From Candidatus Bathyarchaeota archaeon (lineage in GTDB: Archaea > Thermoproteota > Bathyarchaeia > TCS64), in contig CP070640.1 of assembly GCA_020354065.1 (NCBI GenBank), positions 425,964-463,096 on the forward strand: a DNA stretch of 37,133 nucleotides. The letters run 5' to 3'. A program made the translations under genes and the position numbers. Shown here in pieces: positions 1-8,844 of the stretch. The notes under the pieces were generated by a model. The model did no database searches, was not told where the DNA came from, and saw only the letters and a program-made list of their open reading frames with translations. Position 1 is the first letter of the stretch. The number at the start of each line of letters is the position of its first letter.

Positions 1-63
1 GAGAAGAAGAACCTTCGTCGAATGCTCCATATGTTTTATGAACTTGTATCCCTATCCGGATGA
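1..63 (+). CDS. possible C-terminal tail of an upstream gene (partial)
   Basis: Frame 1 is open from the window edge to a TGA at 61-63 and would encode a basic 20-residue tail ending MFYELVSLSG. Frame 2 is also open, to a TAA at 82-84, so the choice of frame is a guess. No function can be assigned from so short a stretch. Confidence 0.25.
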   Translation, partial: EKKNLRRMLHMFYELVSLSG

Positions 64-72
64 CACATTCTT

Positions 73-87
73 CGAAAAAGGTTAATA
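73..87 (+). promoter_or_regulatory. putative BRE/TATA promoter of the kor operon
   Basis: A purine-rich BRE-like cgaaaaa (73-79) is followed by ggttaata (80-87). An archaeal start site about 25 nt downstream would lie near 110, leaving a leader of about 50 nt before korD, whose start has a Shine-Dalgarno-like gggagggg at 146-153. Inference from motif and spacing only. Confidence 0.4.
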
Positions 88-120
88 CCTTGCTGTAAAG
101 AGATGCCTGAGAATTATTGA

Positions 121-168
121 ATGTCGGAGAAAGATACTGAGGCATGGGAGGGGTTGTGGTATGAGTAA
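121..168 (+). other. possible 15-codon upstream ORF overlapping korD start
   Basis: An ATG at 121 opens a 15-codon frame that ends with TAA at 166-168, a few bases inside korD and in a different frame. It begins about 10 nt after the predicted transcription start. It could couple translation of the operon to re-initiation at 161, or be chance. There is no other evidence that it is translated. Confidence 0.15.
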
Positions 169-391
169 GAGTAGATTCGAGCCCGTGATATCGGCTGATG
201 CGTGCAAGGGATGCCTCATCTGTGTCAACGTTTGCGGTAAGAAAGGGTGCGGGGTCTTGGAGGAGTCAGATGAGAGGACCCCGATGGGAGGAGTGCTCCC
301 CACCGTAGATGGTGAGTGCATCGGTTGCAGATGGTGCGAGCGGGTCTGCCCTGATTTCGCGATATCCATCGAGGAGGCGGAGGCATGCTGA
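161..391 (+). CDS. korD: 2-oxoacid:ferredoxin oxidoreductase, delta (ferredoxin) subunit
   Basis: A 76-residue 2x[4Fe-4S] ferredoxin. Cluster-binding cysteines are C15, C18, C21, C25 and C53, C56, C59, C63, the last followed by Pro. In this enzyme family the delta subunit passes electrons from the thiamine-diphosphate site to a soluble ferredoxin. The start is supported by gggagggg 8 nt upstream. It overlaps the alpha-subunit gene by 7 nt and is the first gene of a four-gene operon in the order D-A-B-C, the order seen in archaeal Kor/Vor enzymes. The spacing of the first motif (C25 followed by Gly, not Pro) is slightly unusual. Function is assigned mainly by context. Confidence 0.85.
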   Translation: MSKSRFEPVISADACKGCLICVNVCGKKGCGVLEESDERTPMGGVLPTVDGECIGCRWCERVCPDFAISIEEAEAC

Positions 392-1512
392 GACCAGGAC
401 GGCACCTCCTTCTGGGCAACGAAGCCTGCGCTGAGGGAGCGATCAGGGCTGGATGCCGCTTCTTCGCCGGGTATCCAATTACGCCAGCCAACGAGATCTC
501 CCACCGTATGGCCGCTGAGCTCCCAAGGGTTGGGGGGTATTTCTTGCAGATGGAGGATGAGATCGCCTCCATAGCAGCGGTGATAGGGGCCTCCTGGGCG
601 GGAGCGAAGGCCATGACCGCCACCTCCGGGCCCGGCTACAGCCTGATGCAGGAGAACATAGGATACGCCCACATGACGGAGACCCCATGCGTGGTTGTGA
701 ACGTACAGAGGAGCGGCCCTTCCACGGGCCAGGCCACCCTCCCCTCCCAGCAGGACATCTACCAGGCGAAGTACGGGGCCCACGGGGACTACGAGGTCCT
801 CGCCCTCTCGCCCTGGTCAGTACAAGAGATGTTCGACCTGACTTTGAGGGCCTTCAACCTCGCAGAAAAGTTTAGGACCCCGGTGATGCTCATGACTGAC
901 GGATTGATCGGCCACATTAAGGAGAAGATCGTGATACCCGAGGAGGTTGAGACGACAGAGCGTAGGAAACCCGCCGGTGAGGCGTGCACTCCCTTCGGGA
1001 CCGACGACCCCTGCTTGGTGCCGGAGATGCCGAGGTTTGGCGACGGTTATAAACTACTCGTGACGGGCTCCGCCCACAGGCCTACAGGGGTGAGGGATTA
1101 TACTCCGATGTATCACCAGATGAAGGTAAACAGGATCCGGGAGAAGATCATGATAGCGATAGATGAGGTCTCCGATGTCGTAAAGACGGAGCTGGATGAC
1201 GCAGAGGTGGTTGTCATCTCCTTCGGGGCATCGGCACGCCCCAGCTACGGCGCGGTTAAAAAGGCCAGGAAAGATGGCATAAAAGCTGGGCTGTTCAGGC
1301 TAAGGACGCTCTGGCCTTTCCCCGAGAAGCTTGTCTCAGATCTAGTCGATGATGCCAAAACCGTCTTGGTCGTAGAGATGAACGTGGGGAAGCTGGCGAA
1401 AGAGGTGGAGAGGGTGGCCTGCGGTCGCTCCAAAGTTGCCTCTGTGGCCAAAATCGGCGGCGTCCTCCCAACGGTTGAGGAGATCTACGGGTCGATAAGG
1501 AGGTTTGCATGA
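385..1512 (+). CDS. korA: 2-oxoacid:ferredoxin oxidoreductase, alpha subunit
   Basis: 375 residues, the usual length for KorA/VorA. The N-terminal pyrimidine-type domain has the family hallmark FFAGYPITPANEI near residues 28-40 and an SGPGYSLM segment near 80; the C-terminal third is the transketolase-C-like domain. With KorB it forms the thiamine-diphosphate active site that oxidatively decarboxylates a 2-oxo acid to acyl-CoA, reducing ferredoxin in the cytoplasm. The ATG overlaps korD (ATGCTGA), and the end overlaps the start of korB, so translation is coupled. The sequence resembles 2-oxoglutarate-type (Kor) subunits, but branched-chain 2-oxo acid (Vor) specificity cannot be excluded. Confidence 0.88.
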   Translation: MLRPGRHLLLGNEACAEGAIRAGCRFFAGYPITPANEISHRMAAELPRVGGYFLQMEDEIASIAAVIGASWAGAKAMTATSGPGYSLMQENIGYAHMTETPCVVVNVQRSGPSTGQATLPSQQDIYQAKYGAHGDYEVLALSPWSVQEMFDLTLRAFNLAEKFRTPVMLMTDGLIGHIKEKIVIPEEVETTERRKPAGEACTPFGTDDPCLVPEMPRFGDGYKLLVTGSAHRPTGVRDYTPMYHQMKVNRIREKIMIAIDEVSDVVKTELDDAEVVVISFGASARPSYGAVKKARKDGIKAGLFRLRTLWPFPEKLVSDLVDDAKTVLVVEMNVGKLAKEVERVACGRSKVASVAKIGGVLPTVEEIYGSIRRFA

Positions 1513-2543
1513 TGCCGGCGAAACCCCTCAGCTACTACCGTGACAAGTATATTCGGAACCAGCCCTCCGCTTTCTGCGTGGGGTGCGGCAACGGCACGAT
1601 ACTCAACTGCTTCACGAGAGCAGTCGACGATCTCGAAATCCCCCCAGAGAAGATTCTCTGCGTCTCGGGCATCGGCTGCTCGGCCTGGATCCCGAGCCCA
1701 AACTTCAACGGAGACACTCTCCACACCACCCATGGGAGGGCGCTGGCTTTCGCCACCGGGGCCAAGGCCTTCAACAGCGACCTCACGACCGTGGTGTTCA
1801 CCGGGGACGGAGACGGGGCCGGTATCGGTGGCAACCACCTAATCCACGCAGCCAGGAGGAACATAGACATCACCACGATCCTCGTGAACAACCTGAGCTA
1901 TGCCATGACAGGGGGTCAGATCGCTCCCACAACGCATCGGGGGGAGAGGACCGTTACCTCGCCCTACGGCAACCCCGAGAACCCCTTCGACATGACCAGG
2001 CTTGCCGCAGCCGCCGGGGCCACTTACGTGGCTAGATGGACCACCTGGCACGTACTGGAGCTCACACGGAGCATCAAGGAGGCCCTCCAGCACCCTGGCT
2101 TCGCTTTCATCGAGGTGCTCAGCCAGTGCCCCATCCAGCAGAGGCGGATGTTCGGCATGCAGGACCCAATCCACAGACTCCCCAACAGGATACTGGAGAT
2201 GTTCGAGGAGAGCACCTACATAAGGAAGAGACCGGAGCCCATGGGTTACAGATACGCCGTTCCCAAAGAGTTCCCTGATAAGGCTTTCGAGAAGATCAAC
2301 GAGGCCCTGAGAAGATACGAAGCAAGCACCAGGATAGTGGACCACATGGAGCTGGGCAGAGTTGTCAAGATAGAGGCCGAGGAGGATGAGGATGTCTGGG
2401 GGGCGCTAGCCAATCTTGAGGCTGTGGAGAGGATTTCTGGTCCCTTGGAGGGGAAGATAGAGCTTGGATTGTTCGTGAAGGAGGAGCGCCCAGAGTTCAC
2501 GGACACTCTGAGGCGCATTATCCGGGATTCTGGGGGGCGTTGA
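1509..2543 (+). CDS. korB: 2-oxoacid:ferredoxin oxidoreductase, beta subunit (ThDP-binding)
   Basis: 344 residues. The ThDP pyrophosphate-binding module is visible as GDGDGAGIGGNH near residue 100 followed by the Asn-rich NNLSYAMTGGQ segment; an N-terminal CVGCGNG motif around residue 22 is typical of the beta subunits of this family. It binds ThDP and Mg2+ and makes the catalytic site together with KorA. The start ATG overlaps the korA stop codon (ATGATG) and has aaggagg at 1498-1503. The C-terminal stretch after about residue 250 is longer than in minimal KorB proteins of about 280-290 residues and has an acidic Glu/Asp-rich patch near residue 290; its role is not known. Confidence 0.88.
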   Translation: MMPAKPLSYYRDKYIRNQPSAFCVGCGNGTILNCFTRAVDDLEIPPEKILCVSGIGCSAWIPSPNFNGDTLHTTHGRALAFATGAKAFNSDLTTVVFTGDGDGAGIGGNHLIHAARRNIDITTILVNNLSYAMTGGQIAPTTHRGERTVTSPYGNPENPFDMTRLAAAAGATYVARWTTWHVLELTRSIKEALQHPGFAFIEVLSQCPIQQRRMFGMQDPIHRLPNRILEMFEESTYIRKRPEPMGYRYAVPKEFPDKAFEKINEALRRYEASTRIVDHMELGRVVKIEAEEDEDVWGALANLEAVERISGPLEGKIELGLFVKEERPEFTDTLRRIIRDSGGR

Positions 2544-2544
2544 G

Positions 2545-3105
2545 ATGGAGAAGAGTATTCTGATCTCGGGTACTGGCGGCCAGGGGATCGTAGCCGCCGG
2601 CGAGTTCCTCTCAGAAGCACTCTTCACGGCGGGTTATGAGGTGATTAATATTAGGAGCTATGGCTCTGAGGCCCGTGGCGGGAGCTGCAGGTCCGAAGTC
2701 CTCGTCTCCGACTCCGAGATATACGATCTGAGCCTCGGGGAGGTTGACATCCTCATAGTGCTCTCAGTCCCGGCCTTCAGGAGGTATCAGGACCGCGCCA
2801 AGGCAGGTGGGTTTGTGTTGGTAGACTCGGAGGTCATCGAGAAGTATGATGGTGAAATAAGGGAGGATATCGAACTTGTACAGGTAAGGGCCGGGGAGAT
2901 AGCGCTGGGATTGGGTAACTCCATAGTCGCTAACATGGTGTTGCTTGGGGCGCTGGCCAAGCGCTCGGCTCTCATCAAGTTGGATAATCTGAAGGACGCT
3001 GTAAGGACAAGGATGAGGCCATCAATGCAGGAGATAAACCTCAGGGCGCTGGACGCAGGTTACGCCAGGGTCAGAGGCGCTCAAACCAGGGTTGAAATGC
3101 CTTGA
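2545..3105 (+). CDS. korC: 2-oxoacid:ferredoxin oxidoreductase, gamma subunit
   Basis: 186 residues, full length for the gamma subunit. The N-terminal SGTGGQGIVAAGEFL and the RSYGSEARGGSCRSEV segment near residue 37 are characteristic of the POR gamma/KorC domain. It completes the alpha-beta-gamma-delta enzyme with the three genes upstream. Its start follows the korB stop by one base and its own stop overlaps the TTG start of the next gene, so the Nudix gene downstream is probably on the same transcript. Confidence 0.88.
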   Translation: MEKSILISGTGGQGIVAAGEFLSEALFTAGYEVINIRSYGSEARGGSCRSEVLVSDSEIYDLSLGEVDILIVLSVPAFRRYQDRAKAGGFVLVDSEVIEKYDGEIREDIELVQVRAGEIALGLGNSIVANMVLLGALAKRSALIKLDNLKDAVRTRMRPSMQEINLRALDAGYARVRGAQTRVEMP

Positions 3106-3539
3106 GGCGCGAGTACCCCGATTCTCCGGTAGCCAGCGTGGGGGCCGTGATCTTTTGCGGTGAGGACGTCCTGCTAGTCCGGCGGAGAAACGAGCCATCG
3201 AAGGACCTGTGGGGCCTCCCCGGCGGTGTCGTGAAGCTGGGTGAGAGGGTTGAGGATGCAATCGTCCGGGAAGTAGAGGAGGAGACTAACATCCTAGTCA
3301 AGCCCCTGCGCCTCTTGGCGGTGTTAGACAACATTAGGAGGGACGATGATGGGCAGATACGATTCCACTACATCCTTACCGAGTTCCGGTGTGCCGTTGT
3401 TGAGGGGGAGCTCAGGGCATCGACCAACGCCAGCGACGCCAGGTGGATTGCGGTGACAGACCTGGACTTATTAAAGATGAGCAGGATGGCCAGGGGGTTG
3501 ATAATGAGAGTCGCTGAGGAGGAGGGCATTCTCAGGTGA
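3102..3539 (+). CDS. Nudix hydrolase
   Basis: 145 residues starting with TTG that overlaps the korC stop. The Nudix box is present from about residue 40: GGVVKLGERVEDAI followed by REVEEETN. The REVEEE core that binds the divalent metal is intact; the Gly that usually follows is replaced by Asn. Family members hydrolyse nucleoside diphosphates linked to another moiety (NTP, NDP-sugar, ADP-ribose, NADH); the substrate cannot be read from the sequence. Translational coupling to korC puts it in the kor operon. A second, different Nudix gene follows 41 nt downstream. Confidence 0.82.
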   Translation: MRREYPDSPVASVGAVIFCGEDVLLVRRRNEPSKDLWGLPGGVVKLGERVEDAIVREVEEETNILVKPLRLLAVLDNIRRDDDGQIRFHYILTEFRCAVVEGELRASTNASDARWIAVTDLDLLKMSRMARGLIMRVAEEEGILR

Positions 3540-3580
3540 GACGCCAAAGACATTTCTCTGTGTAAGCTTGTGTCTACTTA

Positions 3581-4003
3581 ATGAAGCCCTTCGTTGACAC
3601 CGTCGCCTTCATAGTGCACAGGGATGGTCGCATACTCGTAGAGAAGAGGAAGAGCACCAAGGAGACGGATCCCGGAAAGATCGCCATACCTGGTGGGCAC
3701 GTGGAAGACGGCGAGTCCCTTGAACAAGCATGCGCGAGGGAGTTGAAAGAAGAGCTGGGCTTGGAGTGCAACGAATTCAGGTTCATCACGAAGTTTCTCC
3801 ACTACACTGGTGTCGAGGATCAGATGATCCATTTCTACTCCTGCGAGGGGTGGAGGGGCGAGGCCGCGTCCATGGAGGCCGAGGATGTCATCTGGGTCAG
3901 CCTCGAAGACATCGGGCTGTTGGATTTCGACGTCGACAGGAAGGCCACCGCTGAGTACATCAGGAAACAGTGGCTAAAGGAGCGAAATGACTCCATCGGC
4001 TAG
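3581..4003 (+). CDS. Nudix hydrolase
   Basis: 140 residues. It carries a complete Nudix box, GGHVEDGESLEQACARELKE then ELGL, around residues 38-61, with every consensus residue present. It is not a close copy of the preceding Nudix protein, so the pair looks like two independent family members and not a recent tandem duplication. No clear Shine-Dalgarno site precedes the ATG. Housecleaning of oxidised or non-canonical nucleotides is a common role, but the substrate is not determinable here. Confidence 0.83.
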   Translation: MKPFVDTVAFIVHRDGRILVEKRKSTKETDPGKIAIPGGHVEDGESLEQACARELKEELGLECNEFRFITKFLHYTGVEDQMIHFYSCEGWRGEAASMEAEDVIWVSLEDIGLLDFDVDRKATAEYIRKQWLKERNDSIG

Positions 4004-4012
4004 GTTTTTAAT
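4004..4012 (+). promoter_or_regulatory. TATA box for hydantoinase operon
   Basis: gtttttaat is centred about 28 nt upstream of the GTG start of hyuA with no ribosome-binding site between, as expected for a leaderless archaeal transcript. It helps to fix the GTG at 4036 as the start. Confidence 0.5.
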
Positions 4013-4035
4013 CCTAATGGCCCGATGGTAGGGTT

Positions 4036-6135
4036 GTGGAGGGAAGGCGGCTGTTCAGGGTTAGCGTCGATGTGGGCGGGACCTTCACCGACCTCGTGGC
4101 GTTGAGGGAGGAGGACGGGGTCCTCATCAACATCAAGGTGCCCTCTGTCCCGAGAAACCCAGAGTGGGGCGTGATCGACGCATTGAATAAGTTCCTTGAG
4201 GGACGGAGCCCTGGCTCAGTCGGGATGGTAGGCCACGCTACCACAATCGCCACTAACGCCCTCTTCGGTCAGATCGACCTTGAGCTCCCGGAGACAGCAT
4301 TCATAACCACGAAGGGCTTTCGAGACGTGATAGAGATAGGCCGGCAGAGGAGGGCTGAGGTGTACAACCTCTTCTTCCAGCGCCCCCCGATGCTGGTGAG
4401 CAGAAGGCACAGGTACGAGGTAGAGGAGCGGATCGACGCCGATGGGAGCGTCCTAGCTTCACTCAACAGAGAGGATGTAGTCGAGGCACTGGATGACATT
4501 AAGAGGGAGGGGATAGATGCTCTCGCCGTCGGGTTCCTCAACTCCTATCGTAACACGGCTCATGAAGACGAGGTGGTCGGGATGATCAGGGAACGGATGC
4601 CGGGCGTCCACTGCACCGCCTCAAGCCGAGTCTCAAGCGAGTACCGGGAGTATGAGCGTTTCAGCACAGCCGTGGTGAACGCGGCTCTGATTCCAATCAT
4701 CAACACCTACCTCTCAAAGCTAGCCTTAGACATGAAGGAGTTGGGCGTAGCTGCGCCCCTCTATGTCATGCAGTCGAACGGGGGGATGGCGATGGCTGAG
4801 GTGGTCTCGGAGAGGCCGGCGACAATCGTGGAGTCGGGCCCGGCGTCTGGCGTGATAGCCGCCGCCTGGCTCGGGGAGCTCATGGGGAGGAGGGAGGTCA
4901 TCAGCTTCGACATGGGGGGTACCACGGCCAAGGCCGGCACCGTGAGGGGGAGGATCCCCGAGGTGGTCCACGAGTACGAGGTAGCTGGGAAGATCCACAT
5001 GGGCCGCCTCCTCAAGGGGAGCGGCTACCCGGTCAGGTTCCCCTTCATCGACCTCGCAGAGTGTAGCGCCGGCGGGGGAACAATTGCCTGGGCTGATGAT
5101 GCAGGAGCCCTCAACCTGGGACCCGTGAGCGCCGGTGCGGATCCTGGACCTGCCTGCTATAGCAGAGAGGGGGAGGAGCCCACCATCACAGATGCCAACC
5201 TTCTCCTCGGGAGGATGAACCCCGTGAGCCTCCTGGGAGGCGGGATGCCTATCTACGCACATCTGGCCGAACGAGCTGTGAGTCGTCTCGGCGACGCCCT
5301 CGGTATGGACGCCGCAGGGACGGCTGCTAGCGTCGTGAGGATCGCCAACTCCATGATGTCTAAGATCCTCCGCATCGTCTCTGTGGAGAGAGGCTTTGAC
5401 CCTAGGAACTTCACCCTGGTGGCCTTCGGCGGCGCAGGGCCCATGCACGCCTGCCCTCTCGCGGAGGAGCTCGAGATCCCCGAGATCCTGGTTCCCCCAA
5501 ATCCCGGGATGTTCTCGGCCCTCGGGCTGCTCGCCGCAGACCTTTTCCACGATCATTCGAGAGCCCTGGTCAGGAAGGTTGACGAGGTTGACCCCGTTGA
5601 GGTGGTTGTCCTTTTCGATGAGATGGAGGCAGAGGGGAGGAAGACCCTGCTGGCAGAGGGAGTCAAGCTCGACTCGATGCTAATCAAAAGGCAGCTGGAC
5701 CTCAGGTACCTCGGTCAGTCATATGAGTTGACCGTTGATGTGCACGGGGTTTTCGACTCCGATGTATTGTTACAGGCGGTCGAGGCCTTCCACGGGAAGC
5801 ACAGGGAGATATACGGCTACGCAGCGGAGGACGAAACCGTTGAGTTGGTGACAGTACGGTTGAGGGCGGTGGGGTTGAGCCCCAAACCATCTTTGGAGGT
5901 GAGAGCAACCGTTGAAGGAGAACCAGGCGCCAAGGAGGTGCGCCCCGCCTACTTTGAGGGGCCCGATTCATGGATTGAGACGCCAATATATGATAGAGAG
6001 ACACTGGGCGAAGGGGTGGTTCTCGGAGGCCCCGTCATAATCGAGCAGTACGACGCGACAACCGTGGCGTATCCGGGCTGGGAGGTGGAGGTGGGCATGT
6101 ATGGAAACCTGCTACTGAGGAGGAGACGGCAATGA
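4036..6135 (+). CDS. hyuA: hydantoinase/oxoprolinase family protein, subunit A
   Basis: 699 residues, GTG start set by the upstream TATA box. The N-terminal VDVGGTFTD phosphate-binding motif (about residue 11) and the [12 protein letters not shown] motif near residue 293 belong to the actin-like ATPase fold of HyuA/OplA proteins; a [14 protein letters not shown] segment near 477 is also typical. Family members use ATP to open or carboxylate cyclic amides and ketones (N-methylhydantoin, 5-oxoproline, acetone/acetophenone). The stop overlaps the ATG of hyuB (ATGA), so the two subunits are made together. Substrate is not resolvable; 5-oxoproline or hydantoins from peptide and nucleobase breakdown would fit the neighbourhood. 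Confidence 0.9.
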   Translation: MEGRRLFRVSVDVGGTFTDLVALREEDGVLINIKVPSVPRNPEWGVIDALNKFLEGRSPGSVGMVGHATTIATNALFGQIDLELPETAFITTKGFRDVIEIGRQRRAEVYNLFFQRPPMLVSRRHRYEVEERIDADGSVLASLNREDVVEALDDIKREGIDALAVGFLNSYRNTAHEDEVVGMIRERMPGVHCTASSRVSSEYREYERFSTAVVNAALIPIINTYLSKLALDMKELGVAAPLYVMQSNGGMAMAEVVSERPATIVESGPASGVIAAAWLGELMGRREVISFDMGGTTAKAGTVRGRIPEVVHEYEVAGKIHMGRLLKGSGYPVRFPFIDLAECSAGGGTIAWADDAGALNLGPVSAGADPGPACYSREGEEPTITDANLLLGRMNPVSLLGGGMPIYAHLAERAVSRLGDALGMDAAGTAASVVRIANSMMSKILRIVSVERGFDPRNFTLVAFGGAGPMHACPLAEELEIPEILVPPNPGMFSALGLLAADLFHDHSRALVRKVDEVDPVEVVVLFDEMEAEGRKTLLAEGVKLDSMLIKRQLDLRYLGQSYELTVDVHGVFDSDVLLQAVEAFHGKHREIYGYAAEDETVELVTVRLRAVGLSPKPSLEVRATVEGEPGAKEVRPAYFEGPDSWIETPIYDRETLGEGVVLGGPVIIEQYDATTVAYPGWEVEVGMYGNLLLRRRRQ

Positions 6136-7859
6136 GCCTCGACGCCACAACCATCGAGGTGATAAAGGGAGCCCTAATCTACGCCGCCGAGGAGATGGGG
6201 GTAGCTCTCCGGAAATCGGCCTACTCCCCCAACATCAAGGAGCGGATGGACCACAGCTGCGCCCTGTTCGATCACCAACAGAGGCTCGTGGCCCAGGCGG
6301 AGCACATCCCCGTCCACCTCGGCTCCATGGCTCTCGCCGTCAGGGAGGGGCTGAGGCTCTATGAGGGGACATTGGGGGCGGGGGACATGCTCCTCCTGAA
6401 TGACCCCTACATAAGCGGAACCCACCTCCCAGACCTGACCCTCATCGCCCCCGTATTCCATGAAGGGAGACTTATCGGCTACGCCGCTAACAAGGCCCAC
6501 CACACAGACGTAGGAGGAAGAGCCCCTGGCAGCATCGCGGGGGACGCATCAGAGCTCTACCAGGAGGGCCTCATCATACCCCCCGTGAAGTTCGTGCGAG
6601 GAGGCGAGGTCGACTCTGAGATAGCCGCCCTGATCAGGAGTAACGTTAGGACACCGGATGTGCAGATGGGTGACCTCAGGGCGCAGATCGCAGCGAACAA
6701 CACCGGCATCAGGAGGCTCAGGGAGCTAATCGAGGAGCATGGGGTGGAGACCGTCCAGGCCGCGATGGAGGCGGTGATGGACTACTCGGAGAGGAGGATG
6801 CGCGCCGAGATCGCGGCGATGCCCGATGGCGTCTACGAGGCGGAGGACTGGATGGAGGACACGGGAACAGGAGACGAGCCGGTGAAGATCAAGGTTAGGG
6901 TGACCATAGACGGGGAGGAGATCGGCTTCGACTATTCAGGCACCGCCCCCCAGGTGGACGGTCCCGTGAACGCCCCTCTCGGGGTGACCCTTGCCGGGGT
7001 CTTCTACACGCTCATCTCGATAACCGACCCCACCATACCCGTGAACGACGGGTGCTTCCGCCCCATCAGCCTTCACGTACCAGAGGGGTGCATGATGAAC
7101 CCCAGGAGGCCTGCCCCTGTGGCCGGGGGGAACGTGGAGACCAGCCAGAGGAACGTGGACACTCTACTGAGGGCCTTAGCGGAGGCTGTCCCTGAGAAGG
7201 TACCGGCGGCCAGCCAGGGGACGATGAACAACATCTCCATCGGGGGTGTCATGGAGGATGGGGCCTCATGGACCTTCTATGAGACTATTGCAGGTGGGAG
7301 CGGGGGGAGGCCGGACTCTGACGGCGTGGATGGGGTCCACGTCCACATGACCAACACGATGAACACCCCCATCGAGGCACTGGAGGCCTACCTCCCCCTC
7401 CGATTCGAGTCCTATCGGCTCAGAAAGGACAGCGGAGGGCCGGGGAGGTGGAGGGGGGGATGCGGAGTCGAGAGGAGCTGGACCCTCACCTCGTCGAAGG
7501 GAATCCTCTCCATCCTAGCTGAGAGGACGAGAATCCCGCCATGGGGCCTCAGGGGGGGATCTCCCGGCGCTCTGGGCGAGTACGTCCTGAGGCGGGGGGA
7601 CGGGAGCGAGATCAAGCTTCCCTCGAAGTGTACGGTCCCCCTTGGAAGAGGAGATGCTCTGATCATCAGGACGCCGGGTGGCGGCGGGTACGGCCATCCC
7701 TTGAACCGCCCTCCGGGACGAGTTCTGGAGGATGTCAAGGATGGCCTGGTGAGCCTTGAAGCCGCTGAGAGGGACTACGGAGTTGTGATAGATCCCCTTG
7801 GGCTTCGGGTTTCACTGGAAGCGACTGAAAGCCTGAGGAAGAAACTCAGTACCGAATAG
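6132..7859 (+). CDS. hyuB: hydantoinase/oxoprolinase family protein, subunit B
   Basis: 575 residues, typical for HyuB. Recognisable segments include HSCALFDHQQRLVAQAEHIP near residue 36, LNDPYISGTHLPDL near 95, HHTDVGG near 123 and the C-terminal GPGRWRGGCGVER near 440, with TPGGGGYG near the end. It pairs with HyuA; in this family both subunits are required for the ATP-dependent reaction. The 4-nt overlap with hyuA implies coupled translation in a two-gene operon. The downstream hypC has its own TATA box, so the operon probably ends here. Confidence 0.9.
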   Translation: MSLDATTIEVIKGALIYAAEEMGVALRKSAYSPNIKERMDHSCALFDHQQRLVAQAEHIPVHLGSMALAVREGLRLYEGTLGAGDMLLLNDPYISGTHLPDLTLIAPVFHEGRLIGYAANKAHHTDVGGRAPGSIAGDASELYQEGLIIPPVKFVRGGEVDSEIAALIRSNVRTPDVQMGDLRAQIAANNTGIRRLRELIEEHGVETVQAAMEAVMDYSERRMRAEIAAMPDGVYEAEDWMEDTGTGDEPVKIKVRVTIDGEEIGFDYSGTAPQVDGPVNAPLGVTLAGVFYTLISITDPTIPVNDGCFRPISLHVPEGCMMNPRRPAPVAGGNVETSQRNVDTLLRALAEAVPEKVPAASQGTMNNISIGGVMEDGASWTFYETIAGGSGGRPDSDGVDGVHVHMTNTMNTPIEALEAYLPLRFESYRLRKDSGGPGRWRGGCGVERSWTLTSSKGILSILAERTRIPPWGLRGGSPGALGEYVLRRGDGSEIKLPSKCTVPLGRGDALIIRTPGGGGYGHPLNRPPGRVLEDVKDGLVSLEAAERDYGVVIDPLGLRVSLEATESLRKKLSTE

Positions 7860-7898
7860 GGTCCAGGAAAAGGATTGTAGGGGATAGACCTCAAGAAA

Positions 7899-7907
7899 AG
7901 ATATAAG
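7899..7907 (+). promoter_or_regulatory. TATA box for hypC
   Basis: agatataag centred about 28 nt before the ATG at 7932, preceded by purine-rich caagaaa that could be a BRE. Spacing indicates a leaderless or nearly leaderless message. Confidence 0.5.
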
Positions 7908-7931
7908 CCATCCTTCACGAAGACTGGATGC

Positions 7932-8165
7932 ATGTGTCTTGCCATCCCCGGGCTCGTCGAGGAGGTCGAGGGGAGGAGAGCCCTCGTCGATTTTGGCGGC
8001 GTCAGGCGAGAGGTAATGCTCGACCTGATGGAGGAGGGCAGCGTGAAGCCCGGGACATATGTCATCGTCCACACCGGCTACGTGATCCAGATCCTCGACA
8101 AGGAGGAGGCCGAGAGATCCCTGGAAGCCTGGAGGGAGATCGTGGAGAAGATGGACCAGTTCTGA
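7932..8165 (+). CDS. hypC: hydrogenase maturation chaperone HypC/HybG family
   Basis: 77 residues. The N-terminal MCLAIPG is the HypC signature; Cys2 is the residue that binds the Fe(CN)2CO precursor and the hydrogenase large subunit. The rest follows the HypC beta-barrel pattern (VDFGGVRREV, GTYVIVHTGYVIQ). An overlapping ATG four bases upstream (7928) is out of frame and would lose the conserved Cys2, so 7932 is the start. No other hyp or hydrogenase genes are in the window, so this is a detached copy; the partners must be elsewhere in the genome. Confidence 0.9.
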   Translation: MCLAIPGLVEEVEGRRALVDFGGVRREVMLDLMEEGSVKPGTYVIVHTGYVIQILDKEEAERSLEAWREIVEKMDQF

Positions 8166-8255
8166 ATATACGAACTTCCTAGAGTCTGATCCTTTCCGCG
8201 GGGTGCTTGCCGCACAAACCCTAAATCTCGGCTCGGGCAGTCTAATTCGGAGCTC

Positions 8256-8777
8256 ATGGTCGATCTTTGGCGGGACTTCCCTCCCGGTCCGAATCCCCCT
8301 GACGAGGTCTACGTCGTTATAGAGATGAACAGGGGCAGCCGGAACAAGTACGAGTATGACGCTCGTCGAGGGGTCTTCAGGCTGGACCGGGTGCTCTACA
8401 CCTATTTTCCCTGCGACTACGGCTTCATCCCCCAGACCCTTGACGACGACGGGGACCCCTTGGACGCCGCCCTCCTCATCAACGAGCCGACCTTCACGGG
8501 CTGCGTCGCCCTGGCAAGGCCGGTGGCCAACATAAAGATGGTGGACGAGGGAGCTCTGGACGACAAGATAGTGACCGTCTCCACGACCGATCCTTTCTAC
8601 CGGCACATAAAATCCCTGGAGGACATCCCAGCCTCCCTCATCAGGGAGCTCACCTACTTCTTCGAGAACTACAAGAGGGCCGAGGGAAAAAAGACCAAGG
8701 TGGAGCGTTGGGACGACGCCGATGAGGCGAAGAAGATCATCGAGTGGGCCAGGGACTACTACATCAAGAACGAGTAG
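8256..8777 (+). CDS. ppa: inorganic pyrophosphatase (family I)
   Basis: 173 residues, normal for archaeal family I enzymes. It shows the active-site pattern KYEYD near residue 30, CDYGFIPQT near residue 52, and the metal-binding DDDGDPLDA motif around residue 62. It hydrolyses pyrophosphate to two phosphates in the cytoplasm, pulling biosynthetic reactions forward. The ATG at 8256 is preceded by an AT-rich ctaaatc about 31 nt upstream and no clear Shine-Dalgarno site. It stands alone between hypC and the cupin gene, on the same strand. Confidence 0.93.
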   Translation: MVDLWRDFPPGPNPPDEVYVVIEMNRGSRNKYEYDARRGVFRLDRVLYTYFPCDYGFIPQTLDDDGDPLDAALLINEPTFTGCVALARPVANIKMVDEGALDDKIVTVSTTDPFYRHIKSLEDIPASLIRELTYFFENYKRAEGKKTKVERWDDADEAKKIIEWARDYYIKNE

Positions 8778-8844
8778 AGAAGAATCCTTTAGTTGAGTGT
8801 CTCCGAAAGTGTTTTAGAGGGTCGAAACATCCTGAGGGTTAGCC

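Noticed and set aside
82-783. Long open frame on the minus strand over korD/korA
   Set aside because: Pro/Gly/His-rich translation without motifs, antisense to well-supported genes; an effect of GC-rich codon use.
4726-5556. 276-codon antisense frame within hyuA
   Set aside because: Lies wholly opposite a well-conserved hyuA; the product is Gly/His/Pro-rich with no recognisable domain.
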